Of a stretch of 64,000 nucleotides of DNA, positions 12,914 to 26,105 are shown in pieces (positions within the stretch are counted from its first letter, which is position 1; every line of letters begins with the position of its first letter). The DNA is from Clitopilus passeckerianus (Eukaryota > Basidiomycota > Agaricomycetes > Agaricales > Entolomataceae): the NCBI GenBank assembly GCA_944990035.1, contig CALYLX010000111.1, positions 372,001 to 436,000 of the forward strand, given 5' to 3'. Both the position numbers and the translations under genes were made by a program. Under the pieces are notes generated by a model. That model was not told the DNA's origin. It saw only the letters and a program-made list of their open reading frames with translations, and did no database searches.

Positions 12914-14965
12914 CTAGAAGATTCCAGCTTTTGTAGGTACGAAGTTACCATTCTGACACTTGAAGCCAACGTCATTCTCTACGGTCGCAGGGTCGCACAA
13001 GACGTTGACGGATTTGAATGACTTGGTCGTCGCCAGAATGTGCTTCGCGACGACGTTGGTAGCTGCGCAGAGTACAAGTCAAGGATCTGTAGAGCTCGCA
13101 ACCGGAAATGAGTCTTACCAGTACCGGGGTAGAGATCGAAGATGGCGACCTCACGGCCGGTGGCGCCTTCAACGTAGTACCAGCATGGGTCGGAGATGCA
13201 AGTGCCCTCGAAGTAGTCTGCGTCGCTGTACGCCTTCGTTAGGTGATAACGTTGGGTAGAAGCGAAGGCAAGGCTCACTCATCAATTACACCAGCAAAGT
13301 TCTCGAAGGTGAAGTCTGCAATGTGTGTGCTGTTGGTTGAGGTGCCGTTTGGTGCGGGTCCTAGGTTTTGGTCCCAGTAGCTATGAAAGATGACACATTA
13401 GGACTGAGCATTGGGAGGGGTTGCTGGAAACGTGCTTCTGTGTGATGTAAATCTGCAAACAGCGTTAGCGCGAGCGCTGAACAATAGAGGATAAATAGAA
13501 CTTACGGGGAACCTGACACCACTGAAGGCGATGTTCTTCCAGGTGATGCTGAAAATGGGGATAAGATACCGACGCAAAAGGTTGGGTTGATACTACTCAC
13601 TTGCGAGCGAGACCATTACCGCCTGTCCAGCTCTTGAAACGAGCAGCGTACAAAGCATTTCTCTGGAATGAACCATATTAGCCAACAGACCTCGCTCCGA
13701 AGTCCCTCAAACGAACCATAACAATGTTCTCAATCCTAGCATAACCCATCAGCACTTAATCCTAACATACTCGTTGAAGCGTACTCACAAAACATTCTGA
13801 ACATCTGAAACTTGGCCGCCCTTGCCAAGCGAGCCAATAGACAATCCGTGACCACCCTCGCAGTAGGTGTTTCTGAAATGGATGTTCTTCGCGCCGTTGC
13901 CGACGGTAAGACAGTCGTCTCCGTTCTGGATGTAGTTGTCTTCGAAGAGGAGGTTGGTGCCACCGGCGGAGAAACCATCACTGTGAACATAAAGAACATT
14001 TGGGGTCTGTGAGGGAAGGGAGGGGAGGTGCGTACGTGTTGAATGGGAATGCCTAAGGAGAAATAGGTCAATGGTTGCACCGTAGTGTGTTGGATGAAAC
14101 TCACATTATCTGGGTCGTTCGAGACGGCATGGATTCTGTTGTTGAAGACGTGAAGGTCGCTCGAGCCACCGGTAGCGAAATTCCAGGCAACAGGCTGGAA
14201 AGCTTCATAAGCTACGTTCGAGGTAAGCCATAATTTGAAGAACACACCTGCCAGATCTTCATATCCCGGATAACACCACCCTTGATCTTAGCGAAGTTGA
14301 TACCGTGAGGCCTGTTGACCTGGTTTCTGGTGTTCCACCACTATGCAAGTCATGAGCACCGAGAAGCGTGATTCTTGTGGAGGGAGATACGAACAGCTTG
14401 ACCATGACCGTCGATCCAACCCCACTTGGGGTCTGTTGTTCCTCTCAGAGTGACGTTGCTTCCTCCGGTGAATGTAAGCCTGAGAAGTCAGGAATTGGTA
14501 AGTGGTAAGTGGTAACCAGCTAAGTGGCGGGGAGAAACGTACCAATGACCTGGGAACGACTGAGTGTTCGGGACATGTTAGCGAGGTCTCTCTACTCAAT
14601 TAATTGAAAAACTAACAGAGGATCCGACAATCGCTGCAGAACGGGAAATCAGAATCAGAATACTGTCTGTGGGACTACGGGAACGCGAACTAACCTTGAA
14701 TAGTGGGAATATCGGTAGGATACGTCAGGTTGCCCTCGACACGGATTTCGACATTGTTGAGAACAGGGAACTTGATGGGCGTAAAAACATTGTACGTGAC
14801 GCCTTTCTGGAAAACGATGGTCGAGTTCGCGGCATAGTTTCCGAGTACAGAGATGAGTGCAGGAGAGTCATCTGCAGTAGGGTCCGAGGATTTGGGGACG
14901 ACAAATGTGTTCCAAGCACAACCAAGGTGCACATAAGCCAGCAACGCAGACAATTGGAGCAACAT
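12914..14965 (-). CDS. GH28 polygalacturonase, probable exo-acting secreted pectinase
   Basis: Secreted right-handed beta-helix enzyme that hydrolyses alpha-1,4 galacturonan in pectin. It starts MLLQLSALLAYVHLGCAWNT at 14965, a signal peptide, and ends at TAG 12914-12916 after GNFVPTKAGIF. The exons are numerous and read in order VTYNVFTPIKFPVLNNVEIR, WGWIDGHGQAVRWWNTRNQV, NRPHGINF, then the catalytic blocks NTDGFSAGGTNLLFEDNYI, QNGDDCLTVG, GGHGLSIGSLGKGG and AARFKSWTGGNG. These supply the three Asp residues, the His and the R-x-K pair conserved in GH28. The substitution pattern around NTDGFS and the C-terminal CDPATVENDVGFKC block resemble exo-polygalacturonases more than endo forms, but this subtype is an inference. 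Introns interrupt nearly every coil of the helix. Confidence 0.85.
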
Positions 14966-16239
14966 GGTTTTGACCTAGTAGTGTAGAAACCCCTGCCCGG
15001 AGTCGACTGGAGAAACAGACGATGGTTGAACTCTGCAACTCAGTGTTGCATTTATTGGATCCTGCTCTTCAGCAAGGCACACATTCTATTAGAATGTTTG
15101 GTTTTCTCCGGGAATAAATCGCACGACCCCATACCCCGGACGTCTAACTTTGCCCTGGCAATCATCATGTGAGAACTAGTATTGCAAAAGACTGCGTCGG
15201 ATAAATGGTCGGCAGCAGAGGGCTTACCTCGAAGGCGCGGTCCGGCGGAGGAAACGGCTAGCGTCGCATCGAATCCAGACTTTATGTTGACTCTACGACA
15301 TAAAAGCTGTTTTCTAATGCACACAAGGTGTATTCGTTCATTTCTTTGAATAATCTAGCTTTGTGAATGTGAAGGAATGTATGAGGATTGTGGAAGCCAT
15401 TGCGCCCAAGCCAACGTAAAAGTTGCAACGGAGGAGCGACTGAGCGGACTCGAACTCTCGACGCGACGAGCTTGATTTGCATCTATTTGGTGGCATCAAT
15501 TGGCGGGCCGCCCAAAGCCGCCAACACAATGTTCAATTGCTCCTTTTCTCCGAGCCACATCCTAGTAGCAACTTGGAAGGTGCCCATAGAAGACTCGTCT
15601 TTGCTTAGACCCTAGGGATATTGGGCGACAACACTCGGCAAAGAGTTCTCTTCGCTTCAAGGTCCAAGATCGAATTCTTATCCAGGCGCCTGGCCGTCAA
15701 CCATGACAACTTTTGGCATGCCTCTTGAATCTAACTGAAAGCATCTAGTACTGGGCGCTAGTGTAGTCCCTCTAAAATGGAAAGCTTTGGTACTAGTACC
15801 GGTAGCTAGCTCTTTGCCCCTCTTTGAGCATGTTCCGACCTTTCTTTAAACTGACCTTCTTGCTTGCTACTCCTCAGCTGTTTTGTGCTATTTAGCCAAC
15901 ACTAGCTGGATCTTCAATCACAGTACCAATTGTGAATATTCGAGGAGCTGTTAGACGCGTTGAAAAGTTATCTCCAAGTGTCGCAGATTCTGAATGATAG
16001 CTGTCGAAGGTTTATATTCAGAATGTCAAACGCACCGTTTCTCGGCTTCACGATGTAACAAAGGGGTCTATAGGCTCGGATGTATTGGGAAATAGGGCCT
16101 CACTACCTATATCCAATTTATGAGCTCTTCCAGGATTGCGGGTATTGAAAATTGAATTACCTGGCCTCTCATCTCTAGCCTCAATGATGACTCTGGATGT
16201 AGGTTGAATCAACCTGTATCATCCTCCAAGCCGCTCACT
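14966..16239. other. Intergenic region upstream of the GH28 gene
   Basis: About 1.3 kb holding the GH28 promoter on the minus strand. A tRNA-like B-box motif lies near 15447-15460 on the minus strand without the rest of a tRNA. No gene supported. Confidence 0.4.
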
Positions 16240-17480
16240 TCTTAGCAGATTCGGCAACCCTCAAGCTCGGAACTCCGCCTTGAGACTTCATGCTTCTTAT
16301 GGACTCAGGAGCTGCAGACCTTTGGGTCATTTCGGAAAACTGCAAGGGATGTGTACGTGCCTTCAACGAAGGGGAGTTTGCGTTCATTGAAATGATGGCT
16401 TGTAGGGGAACCATAACGTCTTGAGCCACTCCACAAGTTCTACGTATCATTCCACCATCATACCTTGGTTGATTCATTATGGTTCTGGCTCGGTCTCTGA
16501 CGTTCTCGCCAAAGACGTTGTCTCTATCGCTGGTCTAACGTTAAACCACACATTCGGAGTTGCCAACCACGTAGCCGACGTCTTCAAATTGTGACCGTAC
16601 TCAGATTTTGAAAGCCCGGCCTCTGATTGAGTTGATTTGACTTCTTCTCAGACTCCCTTATGACGGGATATGTGGCTTAGCGAAACGTGTTAGTGGCTCT
16701 TTGCATCTTCCTGGCTGCCTTATGCTGATGTGTTCATGATATAGCAAGCTGCAAACCGGCTAACGCCAACCCTCGTCAACTCGCTCTTTACCTCTAAGCT
16801 TATAACATCCCCCATTGTCTCCTACAAGCTGCCTCGACCCCATGGACCGGACAAACCAGGGTCGGGGGAACTCACCTTTGGGGCTCTGAACCCAGCAGTG
16901 TATGATCTATCCACTGCAGTGACCGTCCCTAACACCGAATATGGTTTGTGGGGAGTCAGATTTGACAATATTATGATTGGAGGGCAGAAAGTCAGGTGCG
17001 GGCGAATCGGGGGATATTGAACATCAACACGGTCAGCAGTTTCTCTGCAGCCTCATAGGATGACATTGCTTATAAATTCTACTTGGTATAAAGGCCACCA
17101 CCATTGTGACTGAAGAGGATGGTCGCGCTATTCATTGACCGATACCTGGTTCTCAGCTTACTGATGACTACGGATGGATCGTACCGTGCAATACTAACGT
17201 GACTTTCTCCTTCACGATCGAAGGTCGAGAGTTCACTACTCAACCAAGCGATATCGCCCTAGATGTTGGTATACCTGACGGCTATTGTCTCTCGGGGTTC
17301 ACTACTGTCGATTTCGTGGGGTTTGGTGAGCGATGGGTGGTATGTACTGTCTTCCTATCTGTGGAGGAGGAAGCGCTAACTGGATATTCACATGCGCAGA
17401 TCGGAGAGAACTTCCTGAGGAATGTTTACTTTAGTACCAACGAGGCTACGGATAGGGTCACGATCGCTCCGTTGGTATAG
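16240..17480 (+). pseudogene. Aspartic protease (A1, polyporopepsin-like) pseudogene
   Basis: Relic of a secreted pepsin-type protease. Recognisable blocks in order are ATLKLGTPP at 16255-16280, an in-frame TGA at 16281-16283, DFMLLMDSGAADLWV with the first active-site motif (DSG), IHYGSGSVSDVLAKDVVSI (flap), LPYDGICGLAKRV, then TPTLVNSLFTSKLI, ELTFGALNPAVYD and EYGLWGVRFDNIMIGGQKVR. After that the expected second D-[TS]-G is replaced by LLINST at about 17066-17083. The C-terminal exons read WIVPCNTNVTFSFTIEGREF and IGENFLRNVYFSTN to a stop at 17480. Further stops and the lack of an N-terminal pro-region show it is dead. The protein family is clear and the ends are approximate. Confidence 0.7.
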
Positions 17481-17660
17481 GGATCACTGCCATCTGAAAG
17501 TGAATGGCATTTGGTCGACCTTTCTTGGCTCATCGCCTACTTTCCATCGATCGTCTCTGCTTCCAACAATATCTTCCAATGTCTTCCAGTTACTACTATA
17601 CAATATTAGGTACAGCGTTACAAATGGTGAAATGAAATATCGCTATCTGGCCTGGCCTGG

Positions 17661-19800
17661 CTAAACAACCCATTGCGGCTCCACCAGCAAATTCGCCCTT
17701 GGTTTATACCCTGTATGGTCCATCAGGAGTTTGACCGATCTGTGGACTTTCACTCCAGTGCTCTGCTTCGGTATCGCTCGACCTCTTCCGCGATTGATTC
17801 TGCAAAGTACGTCTAATTAACTATTCATTCCCAGGCGATGCGAAGCCAGCGACTTACGAATACCTCTTCGTCCACACATCATCCTCTCCCTGATATCGAA
17901 TCTTCTGCGGTAGCAGCTCCAAAACCCACCAACTCCTCGCCTTATCCAACATATCCAACGGCTTGGTCAACACATCCGCCAAATCCTCCTCTTCTTCACT
18001 AACGAAATCTACACACGCTGTTGACAATAGGTTCCTCTTCGTAGAGGGCGTTTTCGTGAGCTGCGTGACTGCCTCGGGACGGGGCTTGACCGTGGGGTAG
18101 AGCGTATCGGGGTCGAGACCCATGACTTTGAGCATGGAGCGGTGGAAGAGGATGCCGGTTTCGATGAGGAAGCATTGGCGGATCATCCAGCGGAGTGGGA
18201 TACGAGCGAGGGCGTGGCGGGTGTCGTTCACGACTGCACCTCCACCAACATCTACCATCGAACACACAATAACCGCGCTCAGTTCATCACATACACATCA
18301 TAGATTGGGGGGAATACATTTACCACAATGACACCCAGCAAACCAAACCTCCTCCACATTCGTCCAATGCTTCCCCCCATCCGAATACGCCTTCTCCAAA
18401 TCCCTAAGGCTCATACCCCTATCTGGCTTCTTCCTCTCCCAATGATGGTGTTTGATCCCATGCTGGAAGTCATCAGCCGTAGGACGGTGCCAGAAGCTAG
18501 GTGTGAACCGGACGCGGCGTTCGTCGAGGGAGAGGGCGTGTCGGAAGAATCGGACGTGTGTGTTGGAGGTTGTGAATGGGAGGCGTTTGGGGAGGATGCC
18601 GACGGAGCCTACGGTGTCCCTGATAAAAGTGTATATGTGTAGTGTGAGTTAGCTGGTGTTGGGGGGACAAGGAAAGGGGTACGTACCAGACGCCGAGAAT
18701 CTCGATGTCAACGTCGATTGAGAAAGCCCGTTTGAAGAGGATGCTTTGGCGCCACCCGAGTTCGTCCTCTCGGGAGTACATCCGGTAGGCGAAGGGTACT
18801 TGCTGGTAATTTGACTTGGGGAGTAGGCCAACTTTGTGTAGCCTGTTACCCGAGCGTCAGATCCTTTGTGGAGGTATGCATATATGGTATCGAATGGGTG
18901 ATGACTCACATTCCAGCCATTGCCCGAGCGGTGTCTCGACGGATATCTCAGTCATACTGAGTAAGAAGGGTTGCGTTTTCACTCACAAGCTCCTCTTGAG
19001 AAACCGAATATACATATCTTATCGCCTTCTTGATCTGTATGCCGAAAACGTTAGCTGCATTCACGACCAAGTCATAGCAAACACGACTTACAATTCTGCA
19101 TGAGGAACTCATATCCACCTGTAGTTCACAATGATTTTAAGTCTCTTCAGCATATAAAGGCCAGGAGGAAGCTCACTCATAACATGTGCATCCAGATGCA
19201 CTCCTACCATGGTGTCCATTAGTTTCTTGAACTTCGCCGCCATAGGTTTGGCGACCTGAGGAACGGTGTATGTTCCGATGCCAGCCTACTCAAACGGGGG
19301 AAAGTCAGCTAACGGTATGGAGTTTTAGAAAAGGCTCTGACAGACCTGATAGTATATAATTTGGTTGCAGGGGTCATCTTTCTTTAGTGTCGAGAAGAAG
19401 TTGACGACATTCGAGTTCTATCAACGTAGATTTGACTTGAGGACACGACCATAGATACACAATCGATAGACTCACATCGTCATCAAACTGATCACCTATA
19501 CCAGCAGTCAGTCCATACGCTAGCTAGCATAGGCAAACATGGCAACCTACCAGTCCCGTCAAAACACAAAACGACAGTTCGTCGATCATGATACGGCGGA
19601 ATAATATCCGGACTAAACCGCTTCCTCCCCTCATGGAACGTATCCTTCGGCGAGTCGGTCCTCTTCATCTTATAATCTCGATCGCCGCTCATGCTATCCC
19701 TCTGATCCACCGCCGTGAGGGTCTCATCCTGGAAATGACCGTGGCCCGAAGAAGGGGAGGGGAGGCCAGGTTCAGCGTTGGTGTCGATTTTCATCGGCAT
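17661..19800 (-). CDS. DUF2235 alpha/beta-hydrolase (Tle1-like phospholipase fold)
   Basis: Multi-exon gene from ATG 19800 (MPMKIDTNAEPGLPSPSSGH) to TAG 17661-17663. The catalytic-domain start RRTVVLCFDGTG is followed across introns by DQFDDDNSNVVNFFSTL, IIYYQAGIGTY, KICIFGFSRGAYTARAMAGM and a G-x-S-x-G nucleophile elbow (GFSRG). Next come VDIEILGVWDTVGSVG, FRHALSLDERRVRFTPSFW, EEVWFAGCHCDVGGG with the catalytic Asp, and a C-terminal exon ending LLVEPQWVV. This order is that of DUF2235 proteins, related to bacterial type VI lipase effectors. Fungi carry many of them, and substrate and location are unknown. The N-terminal 60 residues are disordered and charged. Boundaries of the smallest exons are inferred. 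Confidence 0.82.
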
Positions 19801-20906
19801 TTCGTTTCAGTAGATATATTTCTGCAGTATTTCTGTGGTAATTGTTAGGTGTTAGGTGTAGCAAAAGATATCGGAGCGTCCCACCAAGTTCCGGGAATCA
19901 AACGCCCCTCGGCCTTATATCCTCCCCCTTCCAAAGCCAATCAATCTTATTCGGCTTAGCATCCTTTCTGTCAATGTGGAGAGCTCCAAATGGACGAATC
20001 TGGGACCACGTCATAGTTTTTGCCATCTGACCAGGGAGAGATCGAAAATGGGTGGCGAGTCATGAAGAGATTGACAGAAGCATCCGAGAGTGGTAAGGGC
20101 GACATGAGCGAGGGAACATTTTGCCTGTCAGGAATCAGGATGACTCCACGGAACGACTTCGTGAGCGCTATACAGTAGGCTAAATGGTGCGGGGGAGATG
20201 TTGAGGAAATGATGAAGACCGAGTGGATATTAAAATGTCGCTCCACCTCAAGCAGTAACGTCGACATGCTCCGGAATCAGTTCAATGGTGGAAGCAAATG
20301 CCAGTGGTACCTTGGGCAAATCATAGAGCTTCCCCGGGAAGCAGTGCGCAGCAGCCCTTGTCCTTTCCCTAGTGTATCACTGTAGGATCTGCGAACGAAA
20401 TTATGTTGCGGTTTGTATTTTGTTAGAGTTTCAGCTAATATCTCTAGCGCCCGGGGTCCTCGCCTACGACAGAGGCGGTCAAAGCTTTGAAGATCTGAAG
20501 CTTAACACTTATCCTTCGCTTATCAGCGATATTCGAGTACCTAGCGAGTCGAAATGCCTCCGCTTGAAGCTGATAGGTCCCTTGAAATCCAGGACAGAAC
20601 GTGCACAACATTCCCAAAAGTTACAATCGTGGCTGTGCTATGTCATCCGGTAAATCAAGCGCTGAGGTGATGGGGATGACTAAACCTCCGACAACCATGC
20701 GCCGACAATTCGTTGCTGAAGGTGCAGCTGAGCTGAGGCGATGCCGGAATATACGGAGCCACCTAAGCTTTGCGTGGTACCATCTAGCGGGAGTCCAGCG
20801 CCGTTTCCCAGATTGCTAGTTGCCACAACTAATAAGCCTCTTTCTCGCGCAGATTGCGCATGGACTGCCCCCACAACGACTGGGCACCGAGTCACAGACT
20901 TCGGGC
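19801..20906. other. Intergenic, divergent promoter region
   Basis: About 1.1 kb between divergent starts of the DUF2235 gene and the Zn2Cys6 factor. The region 20300-20650 has open but featureless frames. No gene supported. Confidence 0.4.
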
Positions 20907-23900
20907 ATGAAAGAAACCACAAAAGCGACCAAAGATGGTGTGCAGAAGATACGCAGGAAGCCTGGCAGAGTGTATGTATCTCTCGGTTAACTTGATGGAA
21001 GGTTTCTATATGGATTGTATTGACTTTTCATGACAGACCAACGTCTTGTGCGGAATGTCGGCGTCTGAAGCTTAGATGTGACAAACAGGTGATTGGCTTG
21101 CCCATGGCTTTATGAAGATCAGCTTGTTGACATCACTGCAATATCTGTAGGTCCCATGCGAGAAATGCGTTTCCAGAGGTTGTGCTAGCATCTGCCCAAC
21201 TGGTGGGCTTTCTTTTCGACATGTCAAACTAGACCCTATGAACTGACATCATCTACTTTAGGATCTCTTACCCCTGGCAAGGGTAATCGACTGATCCTTG
21301 CCAATACGGAAGAACTGCACGAGAGGATTGACCATCTCTCAACACGGATACGAGAACTAGAAGATGCGCTGCGGACACTACAACAGACTGTATCGGACGA
21401 ACCCCACCCACTACTGCTTGAACCAACCGTGTTGCTGCCAATTCAACCGAATTCAGCCAGCACAGTCTCGGAGCACCCAACCCTCTCAGATACCGGGAAT
21501 ACAGCGCCAGCTTTGAGGACTATGTCGGAATCCATTGCCCCGTCGCTATCGCTGGCATCGACACCACCTTCTCCACCCCAACTCACACAAACACCCAGCC
21601 TAGATGCCGTCGAGGACGACGAATCGGAGAATCAGCTGGATGCCTTTGGTAAGCATCTCCTCAATACAATCCAATGCCTAAATTCTTACGTTGTTTTTAG
21701 GTACCCTGGTACTGGGCCCGGACAACCGATCGAGATTCGTCGGAAACACTGCACGGCAGGAATTCCTCGTCGACGTACGCTTATCCAACCTTACTTTTCG
21801 TTTCCCATCCTGACTGACGAGCACCATAGGCGACAGACTTCCCATCACTCCAACCAAAATACGACTTCTCATGGTTACCAAAATCCCTCCTCGACACCGT
21901 ATTCTGGGAATCCGACCTCTCGGATATGGTGCTAGAGCAGCAAATATTCAAGATGCTCCCTTCCCTCTCCGAAGCACTGTCGCTTTCTGAGATTTACCAG
22001 GAATACGGTAAATTCTTGTACGCCCCCATCTCACCTCCTTCCCTCCCCATTCCCATACTCAACCAAATTATACAGATACAGCCCCGTCTCCCGCAAAATC
22101 CTCTTCGACGACGTCCTAAGCTCCGTCTACCGAGCCAGGTGCGGATACCCTCTTCCCTTCTTGCAGTCTTCTTGCCGTGTTCGAGACCCACTGAAATAAA
22201 TATAGCAGCTTTACTCAAATCAAGAATCACCACAAGCTCGCACTGCTGTTTATCATCTTTGCGTTGGCGGCGCATTTTGATCCGAAGAGGGAGCCGTTTT
22301 CGATGAAGAGTCAGGAGTATTATTGTTTGGCTAGGACGGCGATGAAGTTTGATAGTGGGGTTAGTTTGTTGAGTGTGCAGGTCCAGGTAGGGATTCTATT
22401 GCGAATTGGTGGGATGCGGAGAATTGACACCTGATATGATGGGTGGTTACAGATACATATTGCGCAGTATTTGGATTTTTGCGAACATGATTCGGCGGGG
22501 AGTCATCTTGGGTGGTTCTTCGCTGGACACGCGGTTAGAGCTGGGCAAAGTGTATGTCTTTTCTATCCTATCGTCGGATCCCCGCTCTAACATAGTCTGG
22601 TCCAACAGATTGGCTTGAGTACGAACCCCAGCAAATGGAACCTTACTCCCTCATCTGTCCAAAGACGATGTCATCTATTTTGGCAGTTATCTCATCTAGA
22701 TACATGGGCTGTACGTCAAGCCACCTCTGCCAGCCTTTCCAACTGCTAACGCACCTCCAAGAGCTTCTGCTTCGGCAGACCACCCCTCATGTCCCAACGA
22801 TACACTGACTGCCCACTGCCGGCAGACGAAGACCTAGACGACGCTAAGTTCGCGCCAAGTTGTACGTCCTCCCTCCTCCCCTCTCCCCTCCCTCCTCCCT
22901 TCACCGAACCTGACACGCATATAGTCCACCTATGGAGCTGGACATTCACCCCACTCCTCCAACGCGTCCTCGAAACCGCCCTCGCACCCAAATCGACGAA
23001 GTACACGCGGGTACTGGAGCTGGATAGGGAGATACGGGATTTCAAGATCCCGGAAAATTGGAGGGGGAGTTTGGAGAATTGGGGGTTATTGGATGGGGGG
23101 CACGGGTCGAGTTCGGGGTATGAGGCAGCGGGGGGGATGGAGGGGTCGGCGTTGAATATGCAGAGGTGGTTTGTGTTGACGTATAAGGAGACTGGTGGGT
23201 TTTTTGCTTTTCCTTCGATGTATTTACGTTTTGCTGACTGTGTTGTGATGATAGCACTAATGAACCTCCACCGCGCGTACTTCGCCCAAGCTCTTCAAGA
23301 TATGCCGTGTAACCTCCCCAACCATCCGTACCATCCCTCCGTGTCAGCCATCTTCCGCTCAGCGTGGCGCCTCCTGCACGGACTGCAGTTTATGTGGAAG
23401 AACGCACGCAACTTGTTGATGAGGACCTCGCATCCTTGGTCACATGGGATTTCGGGGGCGGTGATTATGTGTTTGTTCGTGGTGAAGGTACCGATGTCTA
23501 GGCTTGCGAGGGCCGCGTTGCAGGAATTGGATTCGGTGCATCAGTTGGTGCAGGAGGCTGCTACGATATGTAGGCCTGCTGCTGCGTTTCTTGTGTGTCT
23601 TTCCATTCTCCTCGTGCTGCTGAAAATCTGAACTGATTGTTCTTATTTCGTGGTAGAATACGATAACGAGGTTGTGCCGTAAAGCGCACGAAGTTGTCGA
23701 TCGGCCGAGATCGAGGATTGAAGATGACGCTCCGACTGTGTTGGCGGATTATGAGCTTAGTCGGTGGGCTGGGCAGACGCAAGTCAAGGCTGCACCTGAT
23801 GCGTTGCAGGAGGTGCAGAATGATACCGGCGGCGTACCAGGACATCACTCACAATTCCCCAACTTCCTCGCAGCATCCGGGTCTGCAGTGCCTTCCACCT

Positions 23901-24277
23901 CGTCATCTACCTCCAATGCCACGGCTCATAGAGCATACACATCATCAATGCACCCGGCCCTTGCACACGACATCCGCAATTTCGAGCTAGGAAGATTCGT
24001 ACACACATTCTTCGACCTCCCCGCTTCTCAGCTCCAGCTACAACAGCTTCCTCCCCCAATGATGGTGCACGAACCCGGACCCGGTCCTGCATCTTCCTCT
24101 GCCAATTTTTACGGGCCAGGTCACCATTCGATTATTTCTCAGCCAATGACTACTGGGCCTAGCTTGGGTGTGGGTCCGGGCGCGGGTTCGCATTATATGG
24201 GGAGCAGTTATGAGCAGCATTCGCCGCCGATGTTGGATTCGACTTGGCAGAGTTTTGTTGAGCAGTTGGGGTTCTGA
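20907..24277 (+). CDS. Zn2Cys6 (Gal4-type) transcription factor with fungal_trans domain
   Basis: Nuclear regulator with about twelve exons. I start at ATG 20907 (MKETTKATKDGVQKIRRKPG), whose donor splices in frame to PTSCAECRRLKLRCDKQ. The zinc cluster is completed two exons on: VPCEKCVSRGCASICPTG, giving C-x2-C-x6-C-x5-C-x2-C-x8-C. A coiled-coil ELHERIDHLSTRIRELEDAL follows, then a Ser/Pro-rich linker. The fungal-specific middle domain reads LALLFIIFALAAHFDPKREP, YYCLARTAMKF, YLDFCEHDSAGSHLGWFFAG, HLFWQLSHLDTWA and FCFGRPPLMSQRYTDC. The C-terminal exon is low-complexity and ends STWQSFVEQLGF at 24277. Target genes cannot be read from sequence. The convergent neighbour is a hydrophobin. The large open frame at 22789-23631 is coding exons read through introns. 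Confidence 0.83.
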
Positions 24278-24779
24278 GGTGGCATTGGACTGGGTAGGGT
24301 TTGTTTTTAGGGTTTTATATATTTATCCTCTTCGTATTCGTCTGTACCTTATTGCTGTCTACTCTATCGCTATCCCCCTTTACGTTCTCTTTCTTATATT
24401 GTTGTTATTAGTACTTGGATCGAATACCCATGCATCCCACGTCTTATAATTATCTATTCTTTTTTCCCTTGCGGTCGAAGAAATAAAAGCCATGGTATTA
24501 ATGATGTTTAGAATATACATTGCTCGTCGATGAATGATAATAGACGAAGTTTGAAATCATGCAGTGGGTATCGTGGTAGGGCTATGAGAAGAAACCGGTC
24601 CTCTGGGGTCCTGCCGATGACGAGCATTCCTGCGGGTCGCCTCCCGAGGACGATATTGAGGTTATAAGCGAATGTAGGTGTGAAAGAGTGGAATGGGAGA
24701 GGTATTTTTCCTATAGGGATAGGAGAATGTTTGCCAATGAACTTCCGACCCCTGATGCGAGTTGTCGCCGTTGGATTGC
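24278..24779. other. Convergent 3' flank of the regulator and the hydrophobin
   Basis: About 500 bp, AT-rich near 24300-24500, expected to hold both polyadenylation regions. Nothing else seen. Confidence 0.4.
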
Positions 24780-25360
24780 TTAGGCGGAATCGCAGCCGAT
24801 TGCGATGATACCACCCTGGACAAGGATATTATCAGTATCGGAAGTTGGGTATAACCAATGTGGAGACTCACGATGCTCAAATGTTCGCAGCAGACAGGCT
24901 TGGTGGAGCTGGGCAGGAAAACACTCTCGTTAGACGAGTACAACGAACATTCGGAGGGGAAGAAACTCACCATGAGCCGCCAACCTCAATGGCCACACAT
25001 TCGACTTGATTCCAAATCAGCCTCTGTCGATTTGTTGAAAGGGAGGAGAACTTACGACCAACGGAACCGTCTGAGACCCGTAATTTCTCCCCTAATCCGA
25101 GGGGAATAGCAGTCCATTGCGCGGTCTTGCTATTTCTCTAGAGGGCAAAAAAAATTTCAAGTTAATACAGCAGAAGAAGTATGGTGCTCGCTGCTCACAT
25201 CTTGAATGGATTTACAGCAATGGAGGGAACCAGAGGTGCATTGGTTCGGTGCGTCGCCACGCGCCCAGTGTACAAGGTCACCGAAGCTGCTTGGCAGAGC
25301 TGCGACACAGGTAGAGGCGCCAAGAGCAGCTAGAACGAGAGCAGGAGTGCGTGCGAGCAT
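24780..25360 (-). CDS. Class I hydrophobin
   Basis: Small secreted amphipathic protein that coats hyphae and spores. It starts MLARTPALVLAALGASTCVA at 25360, a signal peptide, and ends IAIGCDSA at TAA 24780-24782. Five exons are needed. Spliced, the mature part has eight cysteines in the class I order: C-x6-CC-x34-C-x8-C-x5-CC-x12-C-x3. The pieces are CTSGSLHCCKSIQD, the loop PLGLGEKLRVSDGSVG, LECVAIEVGGSC, STKPVCCEHLSI and GGIIAIGC. Length is about 116 residues, within the family range. All intron phases agree with the cysteine pattern, including one that splits the fifth Cys codon. No continuous frame longer than exon 1 shows this, so automated models may miss it. Confidence 0.85.
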
Positions 25361-26105
25361 TTTCGATTGCAGAGAGATTATTGGAAGATAGAGAAAGTTC
25401 AGGAGGGAGGAGGAAAGAGAAAGTGGAAGTTCAAGTTATGGTGTGTTGGAACGAAGACGAGGCGAAAGAGCCACGCATTTCGAACTTCTGAACCATTATA
25501 AAATATGAAAAGGTACCTAACCCGTTTAAGGTCCACAATCTTCCGAAAATAGTTTCTAATTGTACATTCGTTTATGAAAATGCTGTCAACGAAGATGAGC
25601 CGGCGGTGAAGCGAACTGGAAAGCTGATCGCTTAGCGGGCACGTAGCTGATGGGTCCCATCACTCCACTTTCTTTGGACCCTACTACGATCTGGTGACCA
25701 TAAATATGCCTCCGTTGTTACGTCCTCGTGAGAGATGGAGACCGACGCGACACGCTTGGAAGAACTTGGATGCCTCTTGAGGTCTTCGCCAAGCTGATTG
25801 GAACCACATAAGAGTTCCTGACCATGTCTTTTTACCCATCAGCTCAACTTTTGAATTGGGCGTCTAAGCTATCCAATAGGCTCGATTCTGGACGGCACTG
25901 GGGTCTTAAAACATGCTCAGCATACTTGTTGCATTACTCGCCTCACGCAGTATATCCAAGGTACGACTATGATATCGCAGAAATGGGTTGCTAAAGGCAC
26001 AAAAATATGGAATTGTCCGGGCCTTACACGATCAAGCCGACTCTGCTCCTTCCCGTGCGGCGACCTGTCCTTGCAGAGTGCGATACACAGACAAGGACAG
26101 GCCGA
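25361..26105. other. Hydrophobin promoter and intergenic region
   Basis: About 750 bp upstream of the hydrophobin on the minus strand. No other gene supported. Confidence 0.4.

Noticed and set aside
15430..15500. tRNA-like B box (AGTTCGAGTCC on the minus strand)
   Set aside because: The T stem does not pair beyond the motif, and there is no A box or acceptor stem at the right distance.
22789..23631. 280-codon open frame on the plus strand
   Set aside because: It joins several exons of the Zn2Cys6 factor by reading through in-frame introns. It is part of the gene, not a separate protein.
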